A DNA stretch of 40,560 bases, taken from assembly GCA_015062015.1 (NCBI GenBank), contig SUVM01000004.1:1-40560 (forward strand). Reading direction: 5' to 3'. This DNA comes from Akkermansiaceae bacterium. Lineage in GTDB: Bacteria > Verrucomicrobiota > Verrucomicrobiia > Verrucomicrobiales > Akkermansiaceae. The number at the start of each line of letters is the position of its first letter. Within the stretch, counting starts at the first letter, position 1. Shown in pieces: positions 25,129-33,730 of the stretch. A program made the position numbers and the translations under genes. The notes beneath the pieces were generated by a model that was not told where the DNA came from, did no database searches, and was given only the letters and a program-made list of their open reading frames with translations.

Positions 25129-26856
25129 ATGAATGATCAATTATACATCTACGACTGCCTCACCGGCAAACTCCGTGTTTCAAATGGTGATTTCATGGCC
25201 ATAGGTGCAGGTAAACAAAACACCTTCCGCATTAAAACAGAGGCAGAAAGTGCCGGTGTCTTTGCTCAACGCAATGGGGTATGCCGCTTCTTCCCGCATA
25301 ACAAACACTATACATACTCCATTAATTCCAAACAGGTTTCTACGCCTACACTCATCAAACCGGAGAACTTTTACCTGCTGGTGCTCAGCGGCGGGCTCAT
25401 TATCGCGTGGTTTGGCAGCGACGACTCCCGCCCCGATTTCGGCAACTTTGACCCCAATTGCTGGTACATTTACACCCCGGAGACAGACCAATGGAGCGAC
25501 GCCTTGGATTTAGAACTGGTGCTGAGCCGCAGCAAACAATCCCCGGGGGAATCGTTAGCAACTTTTGATGGTTTGGGGCACAATGCCTACCTGCTGTCCG
25601 ACCTTCAACAAGTAGCAGATTTTTACCTCAACTCTACCGACTACAAAGATAAATTAAACAGCCCGGCAGATAACCCACGCAAAAACGGGTTCCGCTGCCC
25701 CTCTTGCCACGAACTCTTCAGCGCAGAGCAAGTGCTGGGCATTGCCGTACATCCGCAACTTCGCGGCGACATCTACTTGGGGGAAAATGCCATGCAACGC
25801 TTTACCCCTGCAAAATATAATGATAAAGGACAAGCCTTGGATGAAATGGGAGCACAATGCAGCGAGTTTGCCTGCCCGCACTGCCACCACAAGCTCCCCC
25901 CGTTTTTTGAGCAAACCACCCACCACCATATCACCATACTGGGTGCGCCGACAGCCGGCAAAGTATATTACCAAGCAGCCCTCATTCACCAGTTAGAGAG
26001 AGAGCTGCCCCGGGACTTCAACATCCCGTTCCGAGATGCAACCCCGGAAAGCAATACCGCGCTCAACAACATGCGTATTCGCACCTTTTATTCCTCCACG
26101 CCGGAGGAATTCCGCGAAGGCCGAGACATGATGCACCATGCCTTACGCCGTAAAGTATGGCGTAACAACGTCTTTGAGCTTGTACCCCGCCCCTTTATCT
26201 ACAACCTCACCAAAGAAAGCAGCGCACACTCCCTGATTTTTTACAACACCGGAAACCGCGAATCCGCTCAGCCCGTTTTACCGCAAATCCGCAAAGGAGA
26301 AGCGGATGCCATCTTCTATCTGTATGACCCGACACTGGAGCCGGCATTCCGAGAAGTGATTCGAGATTTTGCCACCATCCCGCAACAAGCCCCTTGCTCA
26401 AACACCGTTTGCAGCCAATCTCAATTATTATCCGTGGCAGAGATGCACATCCGCACTGCTCTTAACGTGCCGCCGGGAGAAAAAATCAACATCCCCATTT
26501 CCGTTATCGTTACCAAGTGCGACATTTGGAAACAGCTACTGGGGCCGGAGCCCCTGCTCCCCATTGTGCGCAACGGGCGCCTCAAACCGCAAAATCTCTT
26601 GCGTAACTCATTGCGTATAAGAGACCTCCTTTTTCATTTGGCCCCGGAGGTATGCTCTCAGGCAGAATCGCTCTCCACGCGCGTTAACTACTTTGCGGTT
26701 TCCTCCTTCGGTAACCCGCCGGAAGAGTTTAGCGACGAGCTCACCGGCGAGACCTATATAGCCCCGGCAGGCGGTAGGCTTTCCCCGTTCCATGTAACAG
26801 ACCCGGTGCTGTGGTTCCTGTACAATACGGATATGGGCATGTTCCCCGAAAACTAA
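25129..26856 (+). CDS. FHA-like / zinc-ribbon / degenerate GTPase-like protein (double-GTPase family-like)
   Basis: A 575-residue soluble protein. Residues 1-97 look like a small beta-rich FHA-type fold (AIGAG, SAGVF, CRFFP, INSKQV, LSGGLIIAWFG); this is a weak call. Residues 188-256 hold a split zinc ribbon, CPSC (190-193) and CPHC (249-252). From 265 on comes a TRAFAC-like GTPase: P-loop LGAPTAGKV (271-279), a beta strand LIFYNTGNR (369-377) at the usual DxxG site, and a G4 motif TKCD (462-465). The P-loop Ser/Thr is Val279 and the DxxG Asp is Asn373, so catalysis is probably lost while guanine recognition may remain. The layout recalls the DO-GTPase2 group linked with GAP1 proteins. The start 25129 follows the promoter. 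Confidence 0.8.
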   Translation: MNDQLYIYDCLTGKLRVSNGDFMAIGAGKQNTFRIKTEAESAGVFAQRNGVCRFFPHNKHYTYSINSKQVSTPTLIKPENFYLLVLSGGLIIAWFGSDDSRPDFGNFDPNCWYIYTPETDQWSDALDLELVLSRSKQSPGESLATFDGLGHNAYLLSDLQQVADFYLNSTDYKDKLNSPADNPRKNGFRCPSCHELFSAEQVLGIAVHPQLRGDIYLGENAMQRFTPAKYNDKGQALDEMGAQCSEFACPHCHHKLPPFFEQTTHHHITILGAPTAGKVYYQAALIHQLERELPRDFNIPFRDATPESNTALNNMRIRTFYSSTPEEFREGRDMMHHALRRKVWRNNVFELVPRPFIYNLTKESSAHSLIFYNTGNRESAQPVLPQIRKGEADAIFYLYDPTLEPAFREVIRDFATIPQQAPCSNTVCSQSQLLSVAEMHIRTALNVPPGEKINIPISVIVTKCDIWKQLLGPEPLLPIVRNGRLKPQNLLRNSLRIRDLLFHLAPEVCSQAESLSTRVNYFAVSSFGNPPEEFSDELTGETYIAPAGGRLSPFHVTDPVLWFLYNTDMGMFPEN

Positions 26857-26878
26857 ACCATACTCGCCGTACGCTGCA

Positions 26879-28381
26879 ATGTCTTACCAACTTATCCACG
26901 CCAAACAAAAGAGCGAAGCCTCCGATACCACCCCCCCGGAGCTTTGCGACATTGCATGCAGTACCACAATCCCGGCTTCTCTTAAGGAGGCTCTGGCCCA
27001 GCTTAGCCACAAGCTATACTGCAACTACACACATACCCAAGGCTGCATATACAGCTACCGCATCTTAACCTGCGATGCCACCCCCTACCACATACTCACT
27101 GCTGCAACCCGGCAGCCGGCGCATTCGGCATACAATTATATTTGCCACCATACGGTTTTAACGGAAGACGAGGTAATAACGCTCAGGCGCAATAGTGCAC
27201 GGCCCACCCCTGCCGGTATCATCTGTGCGCTGCAAAGCTCGGGCCATTGGTACACGCAGCAAACCACCTTGCCGCCACAAGCAGATAAAGAGCCCATGCT
27301 GTCGGCCTCTCAATTACCGGATGCCCGCACACAACCCACATGGAAAGAACTTACAGGCCACAAGCGTAATGCGGCTGTGTTGCTTACCCCACCATACACA
27401 AGTGCAACGCTGGTATGCTGTCCGCCGCGCATCACAGAGCAAGAGCGGCTTTTACTGTTGCACGAGGCTACATGGCTTATGCCCACCCGGGGATGGGGCA
27501 AAACCTTCTGCACGGAATGCACCGATAAAACGGCAGATTTTCATGTAACGGAAATCATGCTGACCACCACCCGGTCTGAACAGGCTGCAGCCATAGCCCA
27601 TACACAACGCATACCGATGCTACAGCTTTACCATGGGTTAAACCTACACTTGCAGGATGATGCCAACGGGTTAAGTACCGTTGCTCATCCCCTTGCGGCA
27701 AACCCGCAACCGCAAGTTACCCCCCAAGCTTACCCCACGGCAGAACACGGCACTAACATTTATAAATACACGGAAGCCCCGGATCACGAATGCTTCTTTA
27801 TACCTCCGCCTAAGCATAAAAAATGGCGTTCTTTCAAATATATCGGCATTTTGTTCGGGGTAACAACTGCTGTATACATCGTGGTATGCCATTATGCCGA
27901 CTTCTTTTCGCCACAACCGGAGGCTCCACAAGCCCCCGCTGTTACGGCAACCGCTAACCAAGCAATTCAACAATTCCGAGACATTCTTCGCCGACAAGAT
28001 TCTACAGATGACGCACTCAACAAACTGCATGCCCGCTTGCGAGATTCTGATGCCGCACCCTATGCAAGAAACCTGGCAGATTGCATTCGAATTTTAACCA
28101 CGGATATCAACAAAACCCACGGGCACCCCGAAAATCTGCTTTTCTTGGCAGAACAGGCCAAAGCCATGCACATACCCGTTGCGGATATTGCAAACTATTA
28201 CCTCTTACGGGTGATTAAAGATTACCCGGTAGAAGAATGGGTGGCACACAACACCACCGCACCTGCAAACGCTGCATGGGCACGCTTCTTTAATACCTAC
28301 CCCAACATGGTGAAAGAGTGGCAAACCCATGCAGATTACCATGCTCACATAGAGCCGCTTATCCGTAGGCATCTCCCATAA
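26879..28381 (+). CDS. GAP1-like membrane protein (GTPase-associated)
   Basis: A 500-residue protein 22 nt after the GTPase-like gene. Residues about 1-225 resemble, from memory, the N-terminal domain of GTPase-associated protein 1 (GAP1-N2): CIYSYRILTCDATPYHILTA, YNYICHHTVLT, then a HW segment and a late LMPTRGWGKTFCTECT that recalls the usual LLP..W..TFTT motif. A low-complexity link (265-310) leads to a basic patch (KHKKWRSFK) and one membrane segment (320-338). A helical C-terminal domain (350-500) should lie in the periplasm by the positive-inside rule. The N-terminal part would face the GTPase-like partner in the cytoplasm. The family match is by pattern only. Confidence 0.7.
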   Translation: MSYQLIHAKQKSEASDTTPPELCDIACSTTIPASLKEALAQLSHKLYCNYTHTQGCIYSYRILTCDATPYHILTAATRQPAHSAYNYICHHTVLTEDEVITLRRNSARPTPAGIICALQSSGHWYTQQTTLPPQADKEPMLSASQLPDARTQPTWKELTGHKRNAAVLLTPPYTSATLVCCPPRITEQERLLLLHEATWLMPTRGWGKTFCTECTDKTADFHVTEIMLTTTRSEQAAAIAHTQRIPMLQLYHGLNLHLQDDANGLSTVAHPLAANPQPQVTPQAYPTAEHGTNIYKYTEAPDHECFFIPPPKHKKWRSFKYIGILFGVTTAVYIVVCHYADFFSPQPEAPQAPAVTATANQAIQQFRDILRRQDSTDDALNKLHARLRDSDAAPYARNLADCIRILTTDINKTHGHPENLLFLAEQAKAMHIPVADIANYYLLRVIKDYPVEEWVAHNTTAPANAAWARFFNTYPNMVKEWQTHADYHAHIEPLIRRHLP

Positions 28382-28404
28382 ATTCTCTCCCACTTCCTGC
28401 GCAG

Positions 28405-30546
28405 ATGGCTACCAAAAAAACGCAACACCGAGATCGGGAACTACGGCGCCTGGCACTTGCAGAACGTTGGGATGATGTGAAAGTGCTCCTGATGGCGCGG
28501 CTGGATAAAAATCCGGAAGACACCGCAGCCAAGGCAGAATTGCAGCGCTTGGTAGAGGGGCGCCCCTTGCGTATAACCCTCTCTGCGGCAGAACGCCTTG
28601 CTGCAGATGCAGATGATGCAGAACAGGCTTTGTCTCTTCTGCAACGCATACACCCGGTCGATTCTCTTAAAAACCTGCCTAGGCAAGAGTTAAAGCAACT
28701 GCTGCAACAAATTGGGCCAAAAGAGGCTATCATCTCAAAAGCAAAGCGCACTTGCTCTGCCGCACAGCAAGCTTATGTTGCGGAAATCAAAAAACGCCTT
28801 CGCAAGTTTTCTTCTGCATACACCCGCAAATTCATACGCCGCAGTGCCCTTGTTATGCTGTGTATCGGCACCATAATCGGGGCGCGCATGTACCTCAAAC
28901 AACGTGCAGAACAGGCCGCTGCCGCGCTTACTGCCGCTATTCAACAAAAAAACCTCCACGAGCTGAAACGTGCCAAACAAGAGGCTGATACCAAAATCAA
29001 CCGCTTCTTCTGCCCGGAAATTACAGAGGGCCTCGCGGCTGCACAGGATTGGGAAAACGCTATATTCATCGAATTTAAGAAGCTACGCGAAATTGTGGCA
29101 GAACTGGAAACAGGCAAACGCCACTACGCCGGACTGACCGCAAGCGAATTACAACAGATAGACAGGCGCGTACACCAACTCGTCATCGGTAAAGATGACT
29201 TGCTCCCCAAATGGCAAAAACTATACAAGCAGGAAACGCTGCGACTCGAAGCACTCAAAAAACAACTTGTATCTCAACTGGAAGCAAGCATGCCGCAACA
29301 ACCGGTGTTTTGCGGCGAGCCCGATGCCGATGAAGCCGCCCTTACGCAATACATTCATGCCCTGCGCCTCAAAGAAACAGAAGCCCGCAAACTTATTACA
29401 GAATACGCCGCAGATACAAAACTCCTCCCCCCCATTCTACAGGCGCTGGCCTCTGCGCGGCAGATAAAAGAGGAAATCCAACAAATGCGTAAACTGCTTT
29501 CGGCATTGCCCACCTTCACACAATATGAAGATTATTACCGTAGCTGGCAACAATTTTGCCCGCAACAATACCCGGCCGCCATCCGCTTAGCCGCTGCAAA
29601 AAACACATTACCGCAGCCCGAAGATATCAAATACCATGTGCAGGACCCCACCGGCAACTACACGGCACAGCTCATTAAAGCCGCAGAGGCCTGCTTAGTG
29701 CACGGGCAAAGCTCATTTACAGCGGCATACCCCGCCACGCAAGAACAAATCCATATACCGCAAGATCTCTTCACAGCCCCCTCTTACCTATACAAAATAT
29801 ATATATTAAAGAAGCAAGACGGCACCACTTGGTACAGCACCATTGAACCCGTGGTAGACTCCAGCAATTTTATCATCTTTACACGCAGCAGCATAGACCC
29901 GCACTTCTCCCCGGAGCACAATAAGGCAGAGCTCCGGAATGACGGCAGCGTAACGCTCAGCTACACGGATTCCTCCCACCTGCTGCCTAAGCTCAACATA
30001 CAAAAAGAAGATTTTTTTCTCAACGCCAATTTACCCCGGCTACTCACCGATACGCTCAATTTGCGCCAAGGCAGCCACCCGGCCTTAGCGCAGGCTTACA
30101 TCTACCAATGCCTGATGCGGCTCATCGCCAAGCACCCGTACGAGCTGCTCAACGGCATCAAATTCTCGCCCACTCTGCGGCAACACGCAGCCTCGTTCAA
30201 AGCCTTGGTTCAAAAGCATAAAATCGAGCTCTACCCCGGCTGTTGGCTACACCAAACCGAGAAGATGCGGGCGGCAGAGCACGATTTTGCAGAGTGGTTC
30301 CGCAAGCGCAGAGGCCACGACTACCGAGCCGAAATGGCCCGCAACTTCTTGGCCACCTTTCATGTACAGGCTCAATATTGCGGTTTTGTAGGGGATAACG
30401 GGCACCCCGTATTTTGCCGCCCCATCCCCCCCGATTGCACGCTATGGTATGTAACGGCAGAAGGAATTACCGGCAGCCGGGAGCACAGTCTACCCGGGGT
30501 GCTACCTTATTCCCCGATTTTCTTGGAAAAACGCACCGCCCCATAA
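28405..30546 (+). CDS. Membrane-anchored coiled-coil protein, third gene of the GTPase module
   Basis: A 713-residue protein with no family I can name. A helical cytoplasmic N-terminus (1-140, repeat-like Leu/Glu/Arg pattern) ends in a strongly basic patch. One membrane segment follows (about 147-164), then about 210 residues of predicted coiled coil (165-375). A mixed, folded-looking C-terminal region (about 430-700) has many aromatics and ends with LPGVLPYSPIFLEKR. By the positive-inside rule the coiled coil and C-terminal region are periplasmic. It has the same membrane topology as the preceding GAP1-like protein, and the 23-nt gap suggests they form a complex with the GTPase-like protein. 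The next gene starts 2 nt after its stop. Confidence 0.8.
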   Translation: MATKKTQHRDRELRRLALAERWDDVKVLLMARLDKNPEDTAAKAELQRLVEGRPLRITLSAAERLAADADDAEQALSLLQRIHPVDSLKNLPRQELKQLLQQIGPKEAIISKAKRTCSAAQQAYVAEIKKRLRKFSSAYTRKFIRRSALVMLCIGTIIGARMYLKQRAEQAAAALTAAIQQKNLHELKRAKQEADTKINRFFCPEITEGLAAAQDWENAIFIEFKKLREIVAELETGKRHYAGLTASELQQIDRRVHQLVIGKDDLLPKWQKLYKQETLRLEALKKQLVSQLEASMPQQPVFCGEPDADEAALTQYIHALRLKETEARKLITEYAADTKLLPPILQALASARQIKEEIQQMRKLLSALPTFTQYEDYYRSWQQFCPQQYPAAIRLAAAKNTLPQPEDIKYHVQDPTGNYTAQLIKAAEACLVHGQSSFTAAYPATQEQIHIPQDLFTAPSYLYKIYILKKQDGTTWYSTIEPVVDSSNFIIFTRSSIDPHFSPEHNKAELRNDGSVTLSYTDSSHLLPKLNIQKEDFFLNANLPRLLTDTLNLRQGSHPALAQAYIYQCLMRLIAKHPYELLNGIKFSPTLRQHAASFKALVQKHKIELYPGCWLHQTEKMRAAEHDFAEWFRKRRGHDYRAEMARNFLATFHVQAQYCGFVGDNGHPVFCRPIPPDCTLWYVTAEGITGSREHSLPGVLPYSPIFLEKRTAP

Positions 30547-30548
30547 GC

Positions 30549-31040
30549 ATGAAAATCGCTATTTTATCCGACGTGCACGACAACGTCAGCAATTTGCTGA
30601 CTGCGCTGTATTACGCCGAAAAACAGCACTGCACGCACCTGCTGTATCTGGGCGATATAGCAGAGGTATCCACCCTGCGCGTCTTGCTCGACTCGTGGAA
30701 CCACCCTGCGGATATCGTTTTCGGAAACAATGAATATGACCTGCGCGCTCACACGGAACTGGTGCAACAGTACCCGCTTGCCTGCCACCATGGAGATGAG
30801 GGGACGCTGTGCCTGCAAGGGCGCCGTATCTACATCTCCCATTACCCCCGCAATGCTTTTATAGCCGCAGATTGCGGGGACTACGATGCCGTCTTTTACG
30901 GCCATACCCATGTGGCAGAGCAAAGGCAACACAGGCAAACGCTGGTAGCCAACCCCGGAGAAGTAGGTGGCATACGCCGTTTACCCGGCTTTGGGGTGTA
31001 TGATACGGCAATAAACGAAATGAGCATTCACCCCCTCTGA
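30549..31040 (+). CDS. YfcE/MJ0936-type metallophosphodiesterase
   Basis: A 163-residue compact calcineurin-like phosphoesterase. Motifs: SDVHDN (7-12), LGDIAE (35-40), a GNNEYD variant of the usual GNxD (59-64), HHGDEG, ISHYP and GHTHVA near residues 116-121, and the NPGEVGG end. YfcE and MJ0936 hydrolyse phosphodiesters; the natural substrate is unknown. The start at 30549 is chosen because it follows the preceding stop by 2 nt and begins with the conserved MKIAILSD; the open frame extends further upstream without homology. It is unrelated in detail to the membrane-anchored phosphoesterase at 6127. Confidence 0.88.
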   Translation: MKIAILSDVHDNVSNLLTALYYAEKQHCTHLLYLGDIAEVSTLRVLLDSWNHPADIVFGNNEYDLRAHTELVQQYPLACHHGDEGTLCLQGRRIYISHYPRNAFIAADCGDYDAVFYGHTHVAEQRQHRQTLVANPGEVGGIRRLPGFGVYDTAINEMSIHPL

Positions 31041-31048
31041 ATACCGCT

Positions 31049-31648
31049 ATGGACTACCAATGCTATACCTATTGCCCATCCGGTGCAGAGCGGCTCCCCT
31101 ACCATATACTCGATGCGCAAGAGCAAATGCTCCCCCCGATAAAACGCTGGGCCAGGCTTCTGCTGCGGCAGGAATTAGCCGCACGCTTAGGAAAAGCCCC
31201 CCAAAAAATACAGTTCTTCCGCAACGAGCACGGCAAGCCGTTTGTGGAAGGGGTACACTTCAACATCAGCCATTCCGGCAACAAATTATGCATGGCTTTT
31301 CATACAAGCCCCATCGGGGTGGATATTCAGCAATGCCTCAAAAAAAACTCTATTTCCAAACTCGCGGCGCACATCATGTGCCCGCAACAACTGCAGCACT
31401 TTACCGACAACGGCTGCCGACCGCAAGAATTTTACACCTGTTGGTGCATAAGCGAAGCCCTGGTGAAATATTACGGCGAAAGCATCTGGAAAGCGCAAAC
31501 ATACCCCTTTATTCTGCACCACCATGGCATAGAATTTTTATTTGAACAAGCGCCTGACGTAGAACTATTCCGGCCGGCAGAGGGGTACTGCGGTGCGCTT
31601 GCATACAAACATACAGCTTGCCGACACCGCGTACAAGGGGTAGAATAA
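31049..31648 (+). CDS. 4'-Phosphopantetheinyl transferase (Sfp type)
   Basis: A 199-residue enzyme that moves the phosphopantetheine arm of CoA to a carrier-protein serine. Motifs are FNISHSGNK at 71-79, the metal-binding GVDIQ at 90-94 (D92), and the helix WCISEALVKYYG at 132-143 with E136 and K140. The second acidic ligand of Sfp (GIDIE) is Gln94 here, and the usual Lys of W.xKEA is Ser135; both occur in some family members. No polyketide, peptide-synthetase or fatty-acid gene is adjacent, so it may serve the housekeeping acyl carrier protein. It lies 8 nt after the YfcE-like gene in the same run. Confidence 0.87.
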   Translation: MDYQCYTYCPSGAERLPYHILDAQEQMLPPIKRWARLLLRQELAARLGKAPQKIQFFRNEHGKPFVEGVHFNISHSGNKLCMAFHTSPIGVDIQQCLKKNSISKLAAHIMCPQQLQHFTDNGCRPQEFYTCWCISEALVKYYGESIWKAQTYPFILHHHGIEFLFEQAPDVELFRPAEGYCGALAYKHTACRHRVQGVE

Positions 31649-31659
31649 CCCAACGCCTC

Positions 31660-32454
31660 ATGTTCTCTCAAATACAAGAATTGGCACTGCACCACCAAAT
31701 CAACTTCCTACTACTGGTAGGAAGCGGTCTTGCTGTCTTTTTGCTGTGCCTGCTCCCCGCCAAACACGCCAATGCAGTTACAGGCTTTGCGCCCGTTACG
31801 CCCACAGCGAAAACGCTTACGCTCTTCTACATAGCCCTTACAACACTCATTTATGCGTCTTCTATTGGGGTAACGTCCAAGCAAACCGGCACAGAGCCGG
31901 CTAACGGCTCCGACCAACTGTACATGATACTGCTGCCCTTACTGCTATATGCTCCGCTATTAGTAAGCTATGTACTGCACGCAGGCAAACATTTTACGCT
32001 CAACACATGCCACATTGGTGCCGTATTTGCAGCCCTGGGGGGAGTCTATGCATGCAGCTACATTTTAGATGCCTCCGGCATACTGTATCTGCTGCAATCC
32101 CTCACAGATTCACCCATAGAGCAACAAAGCATTACACTTCTTAAAACCAAACAGGTAGAAGAAGTATTGTATATTATCGTCGGTGCTGTCATTATTGCCC
32201 CGCTCGTGGAAGAAATCTTTTTCCGAGGATTCATCTTCCGCATCATTTGTCAAAATTCAGGCATGGCCGTTGCGGCAGCTGCATCGGGGTTGTTTTTCGG
32301 GGCTGTCCACGTTTCTCTTCTCCAAACATGCGCCTTAACATGTTTCGGTATCATCCAAGGTATTCTGTACCACAAAACTCAAAGCATTGTATACCCCATC
32401 ATCATGCATGTTCTCTTTAACGGCATAGCTGTTACCTGCATCTATCTCTACTAA
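31660..32454 (+). CDS. CPBP family intramembrane metalloprotease
   Basis: A 264-residue protein with about eight membrane segments. The CPBP (Abi, Rce1-like) active-site motifs are all visible: E184-E185 followed by R189 (VEEIFFRG), the FGAVHVS motif with its His about 35 residues later, and HVLFN near the C-terminus. Members cleave near the membrane face, and bacterial ones have been tied to bacteriocin self-protection and to processing of membrane or secreted peptides. The start at 31660 is preferred over the in-frame ATG at 31618, which would overlap the preceding gene. It lies 11 nt after the phosphopantetheinyl transferase gene and 10 nt before thiL. Confidence 0.88.
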   Translation: MFSQIQELALHHQINFLLLVGSGLAVFLLCLLPAKHANAVTGFAPVTPTAKTLTLFYIALTTLIYASSIGVTSKQTGTEPANGSDQLYMILLPLLLYAPLLVSYVLHAGKHFTLNTCHIGAVFAALGGVYACSYILDASGILYLLQSLTDSPIEQQSITLLKTKQVEEVLYIIVGAVIIAPLVEEIFFRGFIFRIICQNSGMAVAAAASGLFFGAVHVSLLQTCALTCFGIIQGILYHKTQSIVYPIIMHVLFNGIAVTCIYLY

Positions 32455-32464
32455 ACTGCCACCC

Positions 32465-33343
32465 ATGCCTTCCACGCTCAGAGATTTAGGCGAAAATGCC
32501 GTCTTAGAACGCATTTTAGCCACCCTTTGCCCTGCAGCCCCCATGCTAGTAGGCCCGGGAGACGATTGCGCCGTTGTAGCACGAGATGCCGCGTGGGATA
32601 CGTTGCTCAAAACCGATGTAGTGGTAGAGGGCATCCACTTTACCCGGGATACCGCCCCGGAGCGCATCGGCCGCAAGGCTCTGGCGCGCGCCGTGTCCGA
32701 CATCGCCGCCATGGGCGGCATACCGGAGCACGCACTCATCACCCTGCTGGTGCACCCCAACCGCTCTGTTGCTGCCGTAGAGGGCATTTACAAAGGCATT
32801 TCCGCACTGGCTGCACAATTCGGCATCTCCATTGCCGGCGGAGAAACCGCTGCCCTACCTTACGATGGGCTCGTCATCAATGTTGCGCTTACCGGCAGAG
32901 TAGAGGCCGGCGCAGCCGTACTGCGCTCCGGCGGCTCGCCGGGAGACCTCATATACGTCTCCGGGCCGCTGGGCGGGTCTTTCCCGTCCGAACACCACTT
33001 GGACTTTACCCCGCGCATTGAGCTTGCCAGAGCCATTCTGAGCGCAGGTATACGCCCGTCTGCCATGATGGACCTCTCCGACGGTGTGGCAGCGGACCTG
33101 CCTAGACTTGCCGCCGCATCTCGCTGCGGGTTCGAAATCACCCCTCACCTTGTGCCTTGCAACCCCGGCTGCACCGTCGAACAAGCCCTCTCCGACGGCG
33201 AAGATTACGAATTGCTCTTAACCCTCCCTGCGGAACAATCGCATCTGCTCTCTGCTTCAAACATTAAGCTTTTCCCCATCGGGGTGCTTACAGAGTCTCC
33301 GCAAAACCAACTCTCAGGAGGCTGGCAACACTTCTCGCATTAA
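32465..33343 (+). CDS. thiL: Thiamine-monophosphate kinase
   Basis: A 292-residue PurM/ThiL-fold kinase that phosphorylates thiamine monophosphate to the diphosphate cofactor. Motifs, in order: GPGDDCAVV near residue 30, LKTDVVVEGIHF, ARAVSDIAAMGG, GGETAA, GDLIYVSGPLGGS, MDLSDGVAADL and the SDGEDYELLL end. Length is slightly short, mainly from a trimmed C-terminus. It is the last gene of a seven-gene run with short gaps. Other thiamine genes are not in the window; the product supplies cofactor for ThDP enzymes such as MenD. A weak hairpin follows the stop. Confidence 0.95.
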   Translation: MPSTLRDLGENAVLERILATLCPAAPMLVGPGDDCAVVARDAAWDTLLKTDVVVEGIHFTRDTAPERIGRKALARAVSDIAAMGGIPEHALITLLVHPNRSVAAVEGIYKGISALAAQFGISIAGGETAALPYDGLVINVALTGRVEAGAAVLRSGGSPGDLIYVSGPLGGSFPSEHHLDFTPRIELARAILSAGIRPSAMMDLSDGVAADLPRLAAASRCGFEITPHLVPCNPGCTVEQALSDGEDYELLLTLPAEQSHLLSASNIKLFPIGVLTESPQNQLSGGWQHFSH

Positions 33344-33362
33344 GCATTCTTTTTCAATGCTT
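33342..33362 (+). terminator. Weak terminator-like hairpin after thiL
   Basis: A 7-bp stem (AAGCATT with AATGCTT) and a T-rich 7-nt loop overlapping the stop codon. A T-run occurs about 20 nt further on. The stem is AT-rich, so termination is uncertain. Confidence 0.4.
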
Positions 33363-33730
33363 CCATTCTATCCCTTTCTAACTTTTTTGTCCCTGAATCC
33401 AATCGTTACAAAATAGTTAACTTTGCTATTTACAACAACTTACATCAAAATCAACATTTGTTCCACAAACCCACACCTCAACTCAAACACCTAAAATATA
33501 AATATAAAGTTTTGTTAAGTATCACGGCGTGTAATGTCAAAAAAAAATAAAGCTGTGGAACGCCCATGGAACAATAGAAACAGGGCGAGACGCTGCGAGC
33601 GTGAAAATAAAAAAACTTTTATTGAAGGAAAATTCGTGGCATATTTCCCCCCGCAACCTCACCGGGGGGGGGGGAGAAGAGATACCACCCCCAAGACAAC
33701 GAAAAATTACAAGAAAGAGATACGAAGCAC
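33344..33730. other. AT-rich leader region upstream of dnaA
   Basis: 387 bp without a supported gene. It contains an AT-rich block (33400-33550), a 13-bp interrupted palindrome TTTGT-TCC-ACAAA at 33457-33469, a second GTTCCACA in inverted orientation at 33554-33561, and a C6/G11 hairpin (33647-33674) about 60 nt before dnaA. I see no promoter that I trust. The weak DnaA-box-like GTTCCACA sites and AT richness would be compatible with an origin or autoregulation, but matches to TTATCCACA are only 6-7 of 9. Confidence 0.5.
33647..33674. repeat. C6/G11 homopolymer pair in the dnaA leader
   Basis: A C-run (33647-33652) and a run of eleven G (33664-33674) can pair as a 7-bp GC stem around a 9-nt loop. 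The G11 tract is prone to length change and lies 56 nt before the dnaA ATG. It might affect dnaA expression or be a sequencing uncertainty. Confidence 0.55.

Noticed and set aside
32527-33021. 164-residue Arg/His-rich frame inside thiL
   Set aside because: A shadow of thiL in another frame; composition is typical of GC-rich antiframe translation.
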